NCBI RefSeq assembly: GCF_000242915.1
Contig: NZ_AFRZ01000001.1
Span: forward strand, 2,852,001 to 2,916,000
Length of the DNA stretch: 64,000 nucleotides
From: Sulfurimonas gotlandica GD1
Lineage (GTDB): Bacteria > Campylobacterota > Campylobacteria > Campylobacterales > Sulfurimonadaceae
Direction of reading: 5' to 3'
Under the pieces are notes generated by a model. It was not told where the DNA came from and made no database searches. It saw only the letters and a program-made list of their open reading frames with translations. Shown here in pieces: positions 26,650-35,353 of the stretch (position 1 is the stretch's first letter; the number at the start of each line of letters is the position of its first letter). The position numbers and the translations under genes were made by a program.

Positions 26650-29121
26650 ATGTCTATTCATATAAAAAAAATAAATCGTTTTACTTCATTTTGTGGTCTT
26701 GACAATGTAACATGTGATGAAGAGTTTCAAAACTATAATGTTATTTTTGCAAATAATGGGTCGGGCAAAACCTCTGTAACAAGAGCATTAGAATTATTAA
26801 TACAAAAAAACACCCATATTTCAAAATATCAAAGTATAAACTCACAAATTGCACCAAGTATAGAATTTGAGTTGTCAGATAGAATACTAAACATTAATGA
26901 TTCAACAAATTTACCTATTCTTCCATTTAATATTGAAGTTTATAACAGTGATTTTCTACAATATAATGCACCTTTAAGCTCAGAATTTGGACTTAAAAAA
27001 CTTGATGATGAAACAATAGTCTTGGAAGGTTCAGCAATTGGAGAGGAAACTAAAGAGATTGAAGAGTTAAATAAGCAGAAAATCAAATTAGAAGATAAAA
27101 TAAGTCGAATTGGAAATATTAGAGACATTGAAAATCTTGATGAAAATTCTGATATAAGAAAAGAACAAATTAAAACTTTAATAGCTATAAAAGATATTGA
27201 AAAAATAAGAAAAAATATCACATCAAGTTCTATTCAAATAAAAGCAGAGGATTTTGAAATAATATCTGATGAATTAAATGATATTTCAAAATATAATTAT
27301 GATGAAAAGAAACTAGTAGATGCACAAAAAGAATTTGACGATTTAAACGAAGCTATAAAAGAATTCGACAGTTTAACTGAAATTCAAATAGCTAGTTTAG
27401 TTCAGTTAAATAACAAAACTAATATTGACTCTTTATTTGATTTTGATATGGAAAAAGAAGCAGGGCAAGTTAGTGAAAAGATAAAAGCTCATATTCTAAA
27501 AGTTGGTGAACAGTTTGTTAAAGATGGAAGAAAAATTATTAAAGATATTTTATGTCCATTTTGTAATCAACCAATAAAAAATGGAATTTTAGATGAATAT
27601 ACCAATTATTTTAATGAAGCAGTAAATAACTTCGATAATTTGTCACAAAAACTAGAAATAGATACAAGGAATGAATTAGAAAAATGGAATGAATGTAAGA
27701 ATCAAATTTTAGAACAGTTTCAAAAATTCAAGCCTTTCTTAGATGACTTTGAAGCAAATAACATTACTCTTACTAATAGTATTGATGAAATTATAAAACA
27801 AACAAAACACCTCAAAGAGTTAATTGCTGATAAAAAAGGTATTAATAATCAGGAACAATACGGCAAGCAATTCATAGACATATACGCTAGTTTTGGTAAA
27901 GTAAACAAAATCATTGATTTAACGATAGAAATATTAGAAAGTAAAAAAGAGCAAGAATATAATTTAAAAGTCAAAAAGCAAGAATTCAAAAATATAAAAA
28001 TTCAAAAAGCTAAAAAAGATAGTTTCAATTATCAAAAAACAAAAACTGAAAGTTTAGAAAAAATAAAAAGTTTAGAAAATGAATTTCTAAGTTTAGACGA
28101 AACCCTTGTAAGTATTAAATTGAAAATACAAGAATTACAAAATAAACGAAGACCAGATGTTCAGCAAATAAATCTTTACTTAAAAGCTTTAAATCTATCA
28201 AAGTATTCCGTAAATGAAGATTATAAAATCACTATTAGTTCATCATCTATTATTGAAAATGACAACTTGAGATTGGTATTAAGTGAGGGAGAGAAAACTA
28301 CAATAACTTTTGCTTATTTTTTAGCTCGATTAAAGCTATTTTATAACAAATCATCTTTAAAAAATTTAGTAATAGTAATTGATGATCCTATATCAAGTTT
28401 AGACGAGCACAGAGTTTATAATACATCATATATAGTCTCTAAAATAAATCAAGAAATTGCAGGAGAAATTTTAGATAGAAAGGATGACAAAGCACAAGTT
28501 TTTGTATTGACACACAGTCATCTCTTTATGACAAATATAATCAGAATTTTAGGTAAAAATACTTCTTATTTTCAATTAGACAGACAAGATAATTTAATAA
28601 ATTTTATTTCTAAAAATAAAGTTGCAGGGTATTTTGATACATTTTATTTATTACTATTTAAAGAAATTTTAACGTTTGCAGAAAACTCTACAATTAATGA
28701 AAATTTTAATGAATCAATTAACTATGGTAATAAAATTAGAATATTAATTGAAAGTTTTATGAAAACAAATTTTATAAGTAAATTTATAGAACAAGAATAT
28801 AAAAATCAAAGTTCTTTTGATCTTGAAAAACTTCGAGTTATAATACAAAAAATTTCATCTTCAAATGTAACACATATATTTGCTAATTCATATTTCGAAG
28901 AAAGTGAATATAAAATAACTAACGATAAAGATTTGGAATTAAAACTCGATAGTGTAGTAAAGGGTTTACACATGGATAGTCATGGAAGTATCGCAGATTT
29001 TTATAATCAATATAAATTATCAATTTTTGAAGTACAGAAGCTTGCAAAAATCACCATCAATGTCATGACAGCATTGAACCCAAACCAAACTTATTTTTAT
29101 ATTGAAGCATCAAAAAATTGA
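26650..29121 (+). CDS. RloC/PrrC-like AAA_13 ATPase with zinc hook, candidate anticodon nuclease
   Basis: An 823-residue ATPase of the AAA_13 group. Walker A is ANNGSGKTS (Gly37-Ser42); a coiled coil carries a Rad50-like zinc hook CPFC (Cys302, Cys305); signature LSEGEKTTITFAYF is about 544-557 and Walker B IVIDDPISSLDE has Asp578-Asp579. The C-terminal ~150 residues have RILIE (Arg697, Glu701) and HMDSH (His774, His778). An R-x3-E plus distal His arrangement is the known active-site pattern of PrrC and RloC tRNA anticodon nucleases, and a zinc hook is specific to RloC. I infer a RloC-type defence or stress nuclease. The gene is visibly more AT-rich than sbcC and the DUF2779 gene beside it, which suggests transfer. 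AAAAGGA precedes the ATG and only 15 bp separate it from sbcC. A plain AAA_13 ATPase without nuclease activity remains possible. Confidence 0.7.
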   Translation: MSIHIKKINRFTSFCGLDNVTCDEEFQNYNVIFANNGSGKTSVTRALELLIQKNTHISKYQSINSQIAPSIEFELSDRILNINDSTNLPILPFNIEVYNSDFLQYNAPLSSEFGLKKLDDETIVLEGSAIGEETKEIEELNKQKIKLEDKISRIGNIRDIENLDENSDIRKEQIKTLIAIKDIEKIRKNITSSSIQIKAEDFEIISDELNDISKYNYDEKKLVDAQKEFDDLNEAIKEFDSLTEIQIASLVQLNNKTNIDSLFDFDMEKEAGQVSEKIKAHILKVGEQFVKDGRKIIKDILCPFCNQPIKNGILDEYTNYFNEAVNNFDNLSQKLEIDTRNELEKWNECKNQILEQFQKFKPFLDDFEANNITLTNSIDEIIKQTKHLKELIADKKGINNQEQYGKQFIDIYASFGKVNKIIDLTIEILESKKEQEYNLKVKKQEFKNIKIQKAKKDSFNYQKTKTESLEKIKSLENEFLSLDETLVSIKLKIQELQNKRRPDVQQINLYLKALNLSKYSVNEDYKITISSSSIIENDNLRLVLSEGEKTTITFAYFLARLKLFYNKSSLKNLVIVIDDPISSLDEHRVYNTSYIVSKINQEIAGEILDRKDDKAQVFVLTHSHLFMTNIIRILGKNTSYFQLDRQDNLINFISKNKVAGYFDTFYLLLFKEILTFAENSTINENFNESINYGNKIRILIESFMKTNFISKFIEQEYKNQSSFDLEKLRVIIQKISSSNVTHIFANSYFEESEYKITNDKDLELKLDSVVKGLHMDSHGSIADFYNQYKLSIFEVQKLAKITINVMTALNPNQTYFYIEASKN

Positions 29122-29164
29122 AAAGTATAAAAAGAATATTTATTTTTAACCTAAAAATATATTT

Positions 29165-30649
29165 ATGACCCTCTCAAAATCCCTTTACACCCGTGGCATC
29201 CAATGCCCAAAAGCACTTTGGTTAAAAAAGCACAAATCCTCTGTGCTTACACCTACAGATGCATCTGCTGAGGCTGTTTTTGAAACTGGTAATGCTGTAG
29301 GAGCTTTGGCTTGTGAGCTTTTTCCCGCGGGAAAAAAAGTAGAGTTTTCAAGAGAACATGATGAGATGCTATCCACAACTGAACAATACATGGAAGACGG
29401 AATGCCAAACATCTACGAGGCTACATTTTCTTACGATGGCATCTTGGTGATGGTTGACATACTCCGCGTAGATGCAGACGGTGTTAGCATCTACGAGGTC
29501 AAAAGCTCCACATCTGTAAAGGACATATATATTCACGATGTGTCTATTCAGCACTATGTTTTACGCTCTCTTGGCTTCAATGTCAAAAGTGCAAATGTTA
29601 TCCACATAAACAGCTCTTACATCAGAGGTGATGAGTTAGACATAAACGAGCTTTTTTCTGTGGTAGATGTCAGCCAAGACGTACTTGAACTTCAAGCAAA
29701 TATTCCACATGTTTTAGAAGAGTTTGAGAACTACCTGAGCGACAAAACCAATGAACCAGACATCGACATAGGCAAGCAGTGTAAAAACCCTTATGAGTGT
29801 GATGCACTCCACTACTGCTGGAGAGTTCAAAGAGGTATCCCTGAGTACTCGGTATTTAACATTTTCAACCTTGGAAGTAAAAAGCAAGTCGAGCTTTACG
29901 AACAAGGCATAGTAGACATAAAAGACATACCCGATTCTTTTGATATGACAGCCAAACAAGCTGGGGCGGTCAGCAACTATAAATCTGGCGTCACACACAT
30001 AGATAAAGTTGCCATAGAAGAGTTTTTAAGCACCCTCACCTATCCAGTGTACCATTTGGACTTTGAGACCTTTCAACAAGCCGTACCAGAGTTTAAAGGA
30101 ATAAGTCCTTTTATGCAGATACCGTTTCAGTATTCACTGCACATAGAGCATGAGGACGGCAGACTTGAACATATGGAATTTTTAGCACCTGACGGCATCG
30201 ACCCAAGAGAGCATCTGGCACGTAAACTCTGCCAAGACATACCACGTAATGTAACAGTCCTAGCGTACAACATGGGCTTTGAAAAAGGTGTCATAAAAAA
30301 GCTGGCGTCTACCTACCCTGAGCTGAGTGAGCATCTACTAAATATTCATGACAACATAAAAGACCTCATGACACCGTTCCAGCAAAAACATTATGTAACT
30401 CCAAGCATGAATGGAAGCTACTCCATAAAGTACGTACTACCTGCCCTAGTCCCTCAGATGCAAGATGCATACAAAGAGCTAGACGGAGTACAAAACGGAA
30501 GCCAAGCCATGAGTGCATTTGCCAACATGTCAAAGCTAGATGCAGAGGATAAAGAGAAGATGAGGAATGCACTTTTGGAGTATTGTGAGTTGGATACTTT
30601 GGCTATGGTTCGGGTGTTGGGGAGACTGAAGGAAGTTGTGAATAAATAA
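29165..30649 (+). CDS. DUF2779 protein: Cas4-like Fe-S PD-(D/E)XK region plus DEDD-exonuclease-like C-terminal domain
   Basis: A 494-residue protein of the DUF2779 family. The N-terminal half looks like a Cas4/AddB-type nuclease: Cys14 in GIQCPKALWLKK, then Asp98 and Glu111-Val-Lys113 as the PD-(D/E)XK core, then Cys206, Cys212 and Cys218 (CKNPYECDALHYC) that with Cys14 could bind a 4Fe-4S cluster. The C-terminal half has HLDFETF (Asp299, Glu301), LAYNMGFEKGVIKKL (about 366-380) and YCELDTLAMVRV (Asp477), an RNase-H-fold DEDD exonuclease pattern. Both active sites look intact. The role is unknown; a DNA-processing or defence job beside sbcDC and the RloC-like gene is inferred. Confidence 0.75.
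   Translation: MTLSKSLYTRGIQCPKALWLKKHKSSVLTPTDASAEAVFETGNAVGALACELFPAGKKVEFSREHDEMLSTTEQYMEDGMPNIYEATFSYDGILVMVDILRVDADGVSIYEVKSSTSVKDIYIHDVSIQHYVLRSLGFNVKSANVIHINSSYIRGDELDINELFSVVDVSQDVLELQANIPHVLEEFENYLSDKTNEPDIDIGKQCKNPYECDALHYCWRVQRGIPEYSVFNIFNLGSKKQVELYEQGIVDIKDIPDSFDMTAKQAGAVSNYKSGVTHIDKVAIEEFLSTLTYPVYHLDFETFQQAVPEFKGISPFMQIPFQYSLHIEHEDGRLEHMEFLAPDGIDPREHLARKLCQDIPRNVTVLAYNMGFEKGVIKKLASTYPELSEHLLNIHDNIKDLMTPFQQKHYVTPSMNGSYSIKYVLPALVPQMQDAYKELDGVQNGSQAMSAFANMSKLDAEDKEKMRNALLEYCELDTLAMVRVLGRLKEVVNK
30416..30443 (+). repeat. 28-bp repeat, copy 1 (inside the DUF2779 gene)
   Basis: Starts AGCTACTCCATAAAG and is matched at 27 of 28 bases by 32107-32134 in the same orientation, 1.69 kb away. 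It codes SYSIKYVLP (from residue 418) of the DUF2779 protein. Confidence 0.9.
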
Positions 30650-30724
30650 ACTTTTCATTCTGTCATACTTTTAAATCAAAACCTTTTTTTGTGCCATGAT
30701 ACATAAAAGTATCTAGGATTTGTT

Positions 30725-31603
30725 ATGAATGATATATCAGTTATAAACGAAGAGACTATTAAAAACAAGATTTACTCTATACGTGGATTCCAAGTTATGC
30801 TTGATAGAGATTTAGCAGAGCTTTATGGAGTTGAATCCAAAAGATTAAATGAGCAAGTAAAAAGAAATATAGATAGATTTCCCAATGAATTTATGTTTCA
30901 ACTTACAAAGAATGAGCTAGAAAATTGGAAGTCGCAATTTGCGACTTCCAATAGAGAAACAATGGGGCTTAGGAAATTACCTTTTGCTTTTACTGAGCAA
31001 GGTGTTTCTATGTTGTCAGCTGTACTAAAAAGCGATATTGCCGTATCAGTCAGCATTAGTATTATGAAAAGTTTTGTTCAAATGAGAAAATTCATGTCTA
31101 ACAATGCTTTAGTATTTCAAAGGCTAGATTCACTAGAACAAAAGCAATTCAAAACCGATGAAAAGGTAGATGCTATCTTAGATGCCATAGAGAGTAAGGA
31201 GCTAAAACCAAAACAAGGTATCTTTTACGATGGACAGGTTTATGATGCTTATGTGTTTGTATCTGACCTTATAAAAAGTGCAAAGAAAAGCATAGTCTTG
31301 GTAGACAACTATTGCGACGAGAGTGTACTTACCCTGCTCTCAAAAAGAGATGCTGATGTAAAAGCTTGCATCTACACAAAGAATATCACTAAAGAGCTAC
31401 AACTAGACCTTAAAAGACACAACACTCAGTACCAAAAAATAGAACTAAAAAAGTTTGATTCATCACATGATAGATTTCTCATACTTGATGACAAAGATGT
31501 TTACCACATCGGAGCTAGTTTAAAAGACCTTGGTAAAAAGTGGTTTGCTTTTTCAAAGCTTGATCTGGACGCTTTAGATATTTTAATGAAGTTATACAGT
31601 TAA
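30725..31603 (+). CDS. ORF6N-domain protein (phage-type DNA-binding regulator) with extended C-terminus
   Basis: A 292-residue protein. Residues about 8-100 match the ORF6N domain, with IYSIRGFQVMLDRDLAELYG, NIDRFPNEFMFQLT and PFAFTEQGVSMLSAVL. A helical stretch about 115-160 follows, then a C-terminal domain (about 165-292) with YDAYVFVSDLIKSAKKSIVL, VDNYCDESVLTLL and HDRFLILDDKDVYHIGASLK. ORF6N proteins are common in phages and mobile elements and also stand alone in chromosomes. The C-terminal half resembles part of a phospholipase-D-like fold (H-D-R-F-L-I), but only one such motif is present. No other phage gene is nearby. Confidence 0.85.
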   Translation: MNDISVINEETIKNKIYSIRGFQVMLDRDLAELYGVESKRLNEQVKRNIDRFPNEFMFQLTKNELENWKSQFATSNRETMGLRKLPFAFTEQGVSMLSAVLKSDIAVSVSISIMKSFVQMRKFMSNNALVFQRLDSLEQKQFKTDEKVDAILDAIESKELKPKQGIFYDGQVYDAYVFVSDLIKSAKKSIVLVDNYCDESVLTLLSKRDADVKACIYTKNITKELQLDLKRHNTQYQKIELKKFDSSHDRFLILDDKDVYHIGASLKDLGKKWFAFSKLDLDALDILMKLYS

Positions 31604-31678
31604 TATAAAACATGTTAATTAATGATTTACATATGACTGATAGCATAGTGAATATAGAGTAAATAAAAGGAATCGTAA

Positions 31679-32119
31679 ATGATACACAAAAATTTTTTTT
31701 CAAAACGTTCTGTACTTTTAATATTATTAACAAGTAGTGCATTTAATCCTCTTTTAGCACTTCAACATGAGCCATACTCGATAGTTAAAAACACTCTACA
31801 AATCTCAAATGTAAAGATTGATATAAGAAATATACTTATAGGCAAAGGTCTTGACAAAGATATCGCTATCAGTAAAACCAACAAACTTTTTTTTAACCAT
31901 AAACATACAGCAAATACACTTTCTGATCTATACAACTATCCGGAGATATTTATTTCTAAAGAGAAACTAAACGATGTACTTGCAACATATGCACTATATG
32001 AAAAACATTTAGATTTAAGCTCTTATAACTCTCTAGTTAGTTTAGCGCAAACTGTTTCATTGCAGTCATTAAGCACTAAACACTTAAACACACTCAAACA
32101 TCTAGCAGCTACTCCATAA
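31679..32119 (+). CDS. Exported protein of unknown function
   Basis: A 146-residue protein with a signal peptide (about 1-28, SAFNPLLALQ). The mature part is helical, with NLYNYPEIF-like aromatic patches and no Cys. I do not recognise it. Its last codons (ending LAATP) run into copy 2 of the 28-bp repeat, so the present C-terminus may have been made by a rearrangement. An AAAAGGA site lies upstream of the ATG. Confidence 0.55.
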   Translation: MIHKNFFSKRSVLLILLTSSAFNPLLALQHEPYSIVKNTLQISNVKIDIRNILIGKGLDKDIAISKTNKLFFNHKHTANTLSDLYNYPEIFISKEKLNDVLATYALYEKHLDLSSYNSLVSLAQTVSLQSLSTKHLNTLKHLAATP

Positions 32120-32134
32120 AGTACGTATTACCTG
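32107..32134 (+). repeat. 28-bp repeat, copy 2 (end of the 31679 gene)
   Basis: Matches 30416-30443 except T for C at 32128. In the DUF2779 reading frame this change is silent (CTA to TTA, Leu), so copy 2 also codes SYSIKYVLP. It overlaps the last codons of the 31679 gene and the stop codon of the hydrolase remnant. Confidence 0.9.
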
Positions 32135-32262
32135 TTTATTTGTAAAAAACTTCTCACTGCATTTTTAAATCCATCTGGATTTTCTATCATGCTCATGTGT
32201 CCACTATTGCTTAAACTCACAAGCGTTGAGTTTTTTATTATATTTTCTTTGATTTTTTTATC
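32128..32262 (-). pseudogene. Remnant of an alpha/beta-hydrolase C-terminus
   Basis: On the minus strand 44 codons read from GAT at 32262 to TAA at 32130-32128: they start DKKIKENIIKNSTLVSL, continue SNSGHMSMIENPDGF and end in RSFLQINR. This is the end of an alpha/beta hydrolase, with the catalytic His in SGHM and the usual E-x-P then F-L helix. An in-frame stop lies directly upstream (32265-32263) and no N-terminal part is present. It is a decayed fragment, abutting copy 2 of the 28-bp repeat. Confidence 0.7.
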
Positions 32263-32332
32263 TTAGAACCTTTTTTGTAAAAATGGTCATACTGGTTTAA
32301 TGTCAACATATTAGCTTTAAGAAAAGGATGTC

Positions 32333-33532
32333 CTAAACACACTCACCTTTAAAATATTTCTTTAGTAAAAATGGCGGTATAACCGTTGTAATGATTATCA
32401 CAAATATAAGCATTGCATAGATTTCATTCGGCAAGATTTCGTTTACTCTGCCCATCTCGGCAAATATCAAACCCACCTCGCCTCTTGGTATCATAGATAT
32501 TCCTATTATTACATTGTTTCTGACACACTTTTGAATAATGAAAAATGCACCTACAAACTTACTGAAAAAAGCAATAAATACAAAAGATATTCCCATAAAC
32601 CAAAACGAAGAAGATGAAAAGTCTATGACAGTCAAATCCATAGAGAGACCAACCATAACAAAAAATATAGGTGTAAATATTTGAATAATTGGTCTCATGT
32701 TTATTTGTACTTCGTGGAGAAGTTTATCATTTGTACTTAAAAATGCACCAAATGGCAAGAAAAATCTTCTTGAAAGAGCTATACCTGCCGCAAAAGAACC
32801 TAAAATAGCAGGTGCTCCAACTAAATGTGACAAGTATGCAAAAAGTAAAATAAGTGAGATTATAATAGTTGGAATATAGCCAGGCACCAAATCTTTACCA
32901 TGAAATTTATGTATTATATATGAGAGTGTTTTAGCTAAAATCGGAGCTAAGATTAAAAATGTCAGAACCATACCGGCTACTGATAAAGTATGGTTAAAAT
33001 TAGCTTCATGAGAGATTGAAAAATCGTAGATAAATACAAGTAATATAATACCTATAACATCATCAATTACCGCCGCACCAATCACAATTTGAGCTATATT
33101 TGTATTTTGCATATGTATATCTTTTAAAACTCTAACCGTGATACCAATACTCGTTGCGGTAAGCGTTCCAGCTATAAACAGAGATATATCAAATGACAAC
33201 TCAAAAAGATAATATGCTACAGAAAACCCAAATACTAAAGGTAAAACAACCCCAAGAATTGCCACAATAAGCGATTTGGTTCCTGCATCTTTTAAACGAG
33301 CGAAATCTGTTTCCAGTCCAACTTCAAAAAGAAGTAATATAATCCCGATCTCTGCTAAAATTTTAAGTATCTCATTTGGCTCAACAAGACCTAAAATAGA
33401 TGAACCAAGAACAATTCCCGCGAACACTTCACCAAGAACAGACGGTACACCAAATCTTGCAAACAACTCACCCAAAATTCTTGATACAATTAAAATTAAA
33501 AACAGCGTTAAAATAAAGTCATGCGCTTCCAT
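32333..33532 (-). CDS. CPA2-family cation:proton antiporter (KefB/NapA-like membrane domain)
   Basis: A 399-residue membrane protein with about 12-13 helices, no regulatory TrkA-N domain. Family stretches are LFARFGVPSVLGEVFAGIVL, GIILLLFEVGLETDFARL, the core VIGAAVIDDVIGIILLVFI with the paired aspartates (DD) expected of electrogenic CPA2 antiporters, and MIPRGEVGLIFAEMGR. It should exchange Na+ or K+ for H+. It is divergent from the 33658 gene, with a 125-bp shared gap. Confidence 0.9.
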   Translation of the reverse strand: MEAHDFILTLFLILIVSRILGELFARFGVPSVLGEVFAGIVLGSSILGLVEPNEILKILAEIGIILLLFEVGLETDFARLKDAGTKSLIVAILGVVLPLVFGFSVAYYLFELSFDISLFIAGTLTATSIGITVRVLKDIHMQNTNIAQIVIGAAVIDDVIGIILLVFIYDFSISHEANFNHTLSVAGMVLTFLILAPILAKTLSYIIHKFHGKDLVPGYIPTIIISLILLFAYLSHLVGAPAILGSFAAGIALSRRFFLPFGAFLSTNDKLLHEVQINMRPIIQIFTPIFFVMVGLSMDLTVIDFSSSSFWFMGISFVFIAFFSKFVGAFFIIQKCVRNNVIIGISMIPRGEVGLIFAEMGRVNEILPNEIYAMLIFVIIITTVIPPFLLKKYFKGECV

Positions 33533-33657
33533 GCATTATTATACTACTTTCTCAACATAGTTATCAAAATCATATATTAGTCCTAACATTGTATTAACAC
33601 AAATACTATATCATTACTCTAACAAATAATAGAGGAAACTCTTACAAGGACAAAAAA

Positions 33658-34068
33658 ATGAAAATAAAATTTTTAACGATAGCTAGTTTGTTGGTATTAG
33701 CTCTAGCTTCAACAAGCTTATCTGCTCAACAAAAACCGTTTCTTATTCATGGACAACTACCACATATTACTGGTACTATAATGCAGTTATGGGATGATGA
33801 AGATTTAGCTCTAAGCCTTGAACAAAAAACAAAACTAAAAGAGATTAGAATAAGAACAGTTGGTGGTCTTGCAACTATAAAAGGTGAAGTTTTTCCTTTA
33901 GAAGCTGAGATAGTTAAAGCAAGTTCAAATGGTGCAAACCCAGATAGTTTAGAAGATTCTCTTCAAAAGTTAGCAGAACTAAGAGCTGAGGCTACGATGC
34001 TTCATCTTCGTTGTCTTTACGACACAAGAAACATCCTAACTAAAAAACAGCTTCAACTTATAGAGTAA
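33658..34068 (+). CDS. Small periplasmic protein, Spy/CpxP-like
   Basis: A 136-residue exported protein with a signal peptide (about 1-23, SLSAQQ). The mature part is helical with LSLEQKTKLKEIR near residue 57 and ILTKKQLQLIE at the end, like the LTxxQ repeats of Spy/CpxP periplasmic chaperones and related metal-response proteins. One Cys is present near the C-terminus. Assignment is by pattern only. Confidence 0.55.
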   Translation: MKIKFLTIASLLVLALASTSLSAQQKPFLIHGQLPHITGTIMQLWDDEDLALSLEQKTKLKEIRIRTVGGLATIKGEVFPLEAEIVKASSNGANPDSLEDSLQKLAELRAEATMLHLRCLYDTRNILTKKQLQLIE

Positions 34069-34069
34069 T

Positions 34070-34384
34070 CTACAAGACATGCATCTCCATATCATCCAAT
34101 TCATCAAGAGTTGGTTGACTCAACTTTGCACGACACCCATTGATCTCTTCTTTTAAGTGTTGATCTATATAGCAATTATCGCGGATTGCTGAATATATTC
34201 CGATATCAATAGTTTCTTCATACTTGATAAAAACATCGAAGATATCATTTATTATTTTCAAATTATCAGTTTCTTTTGCAACACTGATAATATGCGCTCT
34301 GTCTCTCCACAACTCCGATAAAGAATCTCTTTTAATAATTGCGTCTACAGCTTCTTCCATCTCGTGTATATAATGCAAATGCAT
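34070..34384 (-). CDS. Small protein of unknown function
   Basis: A 104-residue helical, acidic, cytoplasmic protein starting MHLHYIHEMEEAVDAIIK and ending LDELDDMEMHVL. There is no signal peptide, membrane helix or familiar motif. It converges with the Spy-like gene, one base from its stop. The IS3-family element inserted 52 bp upstream of its start, so its promoter may have been separated or replaced. Confidence 0.5.
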   Translation of the reverse strand: MHLHYIHEMEEAVDAIIKRDSLSELWRDRAHIISVAKETDNLKIINDIFDVFIKYEETIDIGIYSAIRDNCYIDQHLKEEINGCRAKLSQPTLDELDDMEMHVL

Positions 34385-34436
34385 AGCGTATCCTTTTATA
34401 TTCTCTTCTCTTCTTTTCTCTTTTAATTATTTTATC

Positions 34437-34461
34437 TGGAATGTCCCCTATAAACTAGACA
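34437..34461. repeat. IS3 terminal inverted repeat (right end of the transposase unit)
   Basis: TGGAATGTCCCC is followed by TATAAACTAGACA. It is a perfect complement of 35703-35727. ATC target duplication precedes it. Confidence 0.93.
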
Positions 34462-34481
34462 ATTACTTAACCAGTAAAAAC

Positions 34482-35315
34482 CTACTTTTTTAAAGACTTT
34501 TCATTATATCTTTTTTCAAACTCATTTGGTGAAATATAATCTAAATAACTGTGTCTTCTTTTCGAATTGTAGAACATCTCTATATATTCAAATATTTTGG
34601 ATGCTGCAATTTCTCTCGTTAAAAATATCTGTTTTCTGACTAGCTCTTTTTTAAGAGTTTTAAAAAAACTCTCAGCAACAGCATTATCATAACAGTTGCC
34701 TCGTCTGCTCATACTCAGAATAATATTATGTTCTTTTGCAAACTTTTTATACTCATAAGAGCTATATTGGCTTCCTTGATCTGAATGAAGAATTACCTTA
34801 CCATCTTTACTTAGCCTTGCAACTGCCATTTTAAGTGCGCTTATAATTAGAGATGTAGTTTGACGGTGCCCAGTTGACCAACCTATGATTTTTCTACTAT
34901 ACAAATCTATAACAGTAGCTAAAAATATCCATCCCTCTTTAGTTCTAATATAAGTTATATCACTAACCCATGTGTCATTTGGCTTTCCTGATATGAAACA
35001 CTGGTGTAAATGGTTTGGATGTGCTTTGTGAACTGGACCAGCTTTAGAGTATGGCTTGCGTTTATAAGTACCAACACCGTAGAGCTTGGCTTCACTCATA
35101 AGTCTAGCTACTCTTTTTTTATTTACATGTATTCCTAGCTCTTTTAAATCTTTATGGATATTTCTATGACCATAAACTCCATTTGATTCTTTATAAGCCT
35201 CTTTTATTTGAATAAGCAATTCTTGATTCTCAAGCTCTCTATTTGAAATAGGTTGATTAAGCCACTGATAATATCCGCTTCTGTGTACTTGCATTACTTT
35301 ACACAGTCTATGCAC
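34482..35315 (-). CDS. IS3-family transposase OrfB (DDE integrase core)
   Basis: The frame from GTG 35315 codes 277 residues, but it is open further upstream to the slippery site, so the natural product is the OrfAB fusion. It has an HTH_21-like region (RSGYYQWLN, GVYGHRNIHKDL) and the rve core: WVSDITYIRTKEG (first Asp), ILHSDQGSQYSS (second Asp) and NCYDNAVAESFFKTLKKEL (Glu). It ends 21 bp inside the terminal inverted repeat. Confidence 0.93.
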   Translation of the reverse strand: MHRLCKVMQVHRSGYYQWLNQPISNRELENQELLIQIKEAYKESNGVYGHRNIHKDLKELGIHVNKKRVARLMSEAKLYGVGTYKRKPYSKAGPVHKAHPNHLHQCFISGKPNDTWVSDITYIRTKEGWIFLATVIDLYSRKIIGWSTGHRQTTSLIISALKMAVARLSKDGKVILHSDQGSQYSSYEYKKFAKEHNIILSMSRRGNCYDNAVAESFFKTLKKELVRKQIFLTREIAASKIFEYIEMFYNSKRRHSYLDYISPNEFEKRYNEKSLKK

Positions 35316-35353
35316 TGCATAAAATTGACTATACTCTTTAATAAAAGAGTATT

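Noticed and set aside
30725-31603. Prophage based on the ORF6N gene
   Set aside because: No capsid, tail, integrase or lysis genes are nearby; a single ORF6N gene is common outside phages.
30416-32134. Integrated mobile element bounded by 28-bp att-like repeats
   Set aside because: No integrase lies between the copies, and copy 1 is internal to an intact DUF2779 gene. Kept only as an unexplained repeat.
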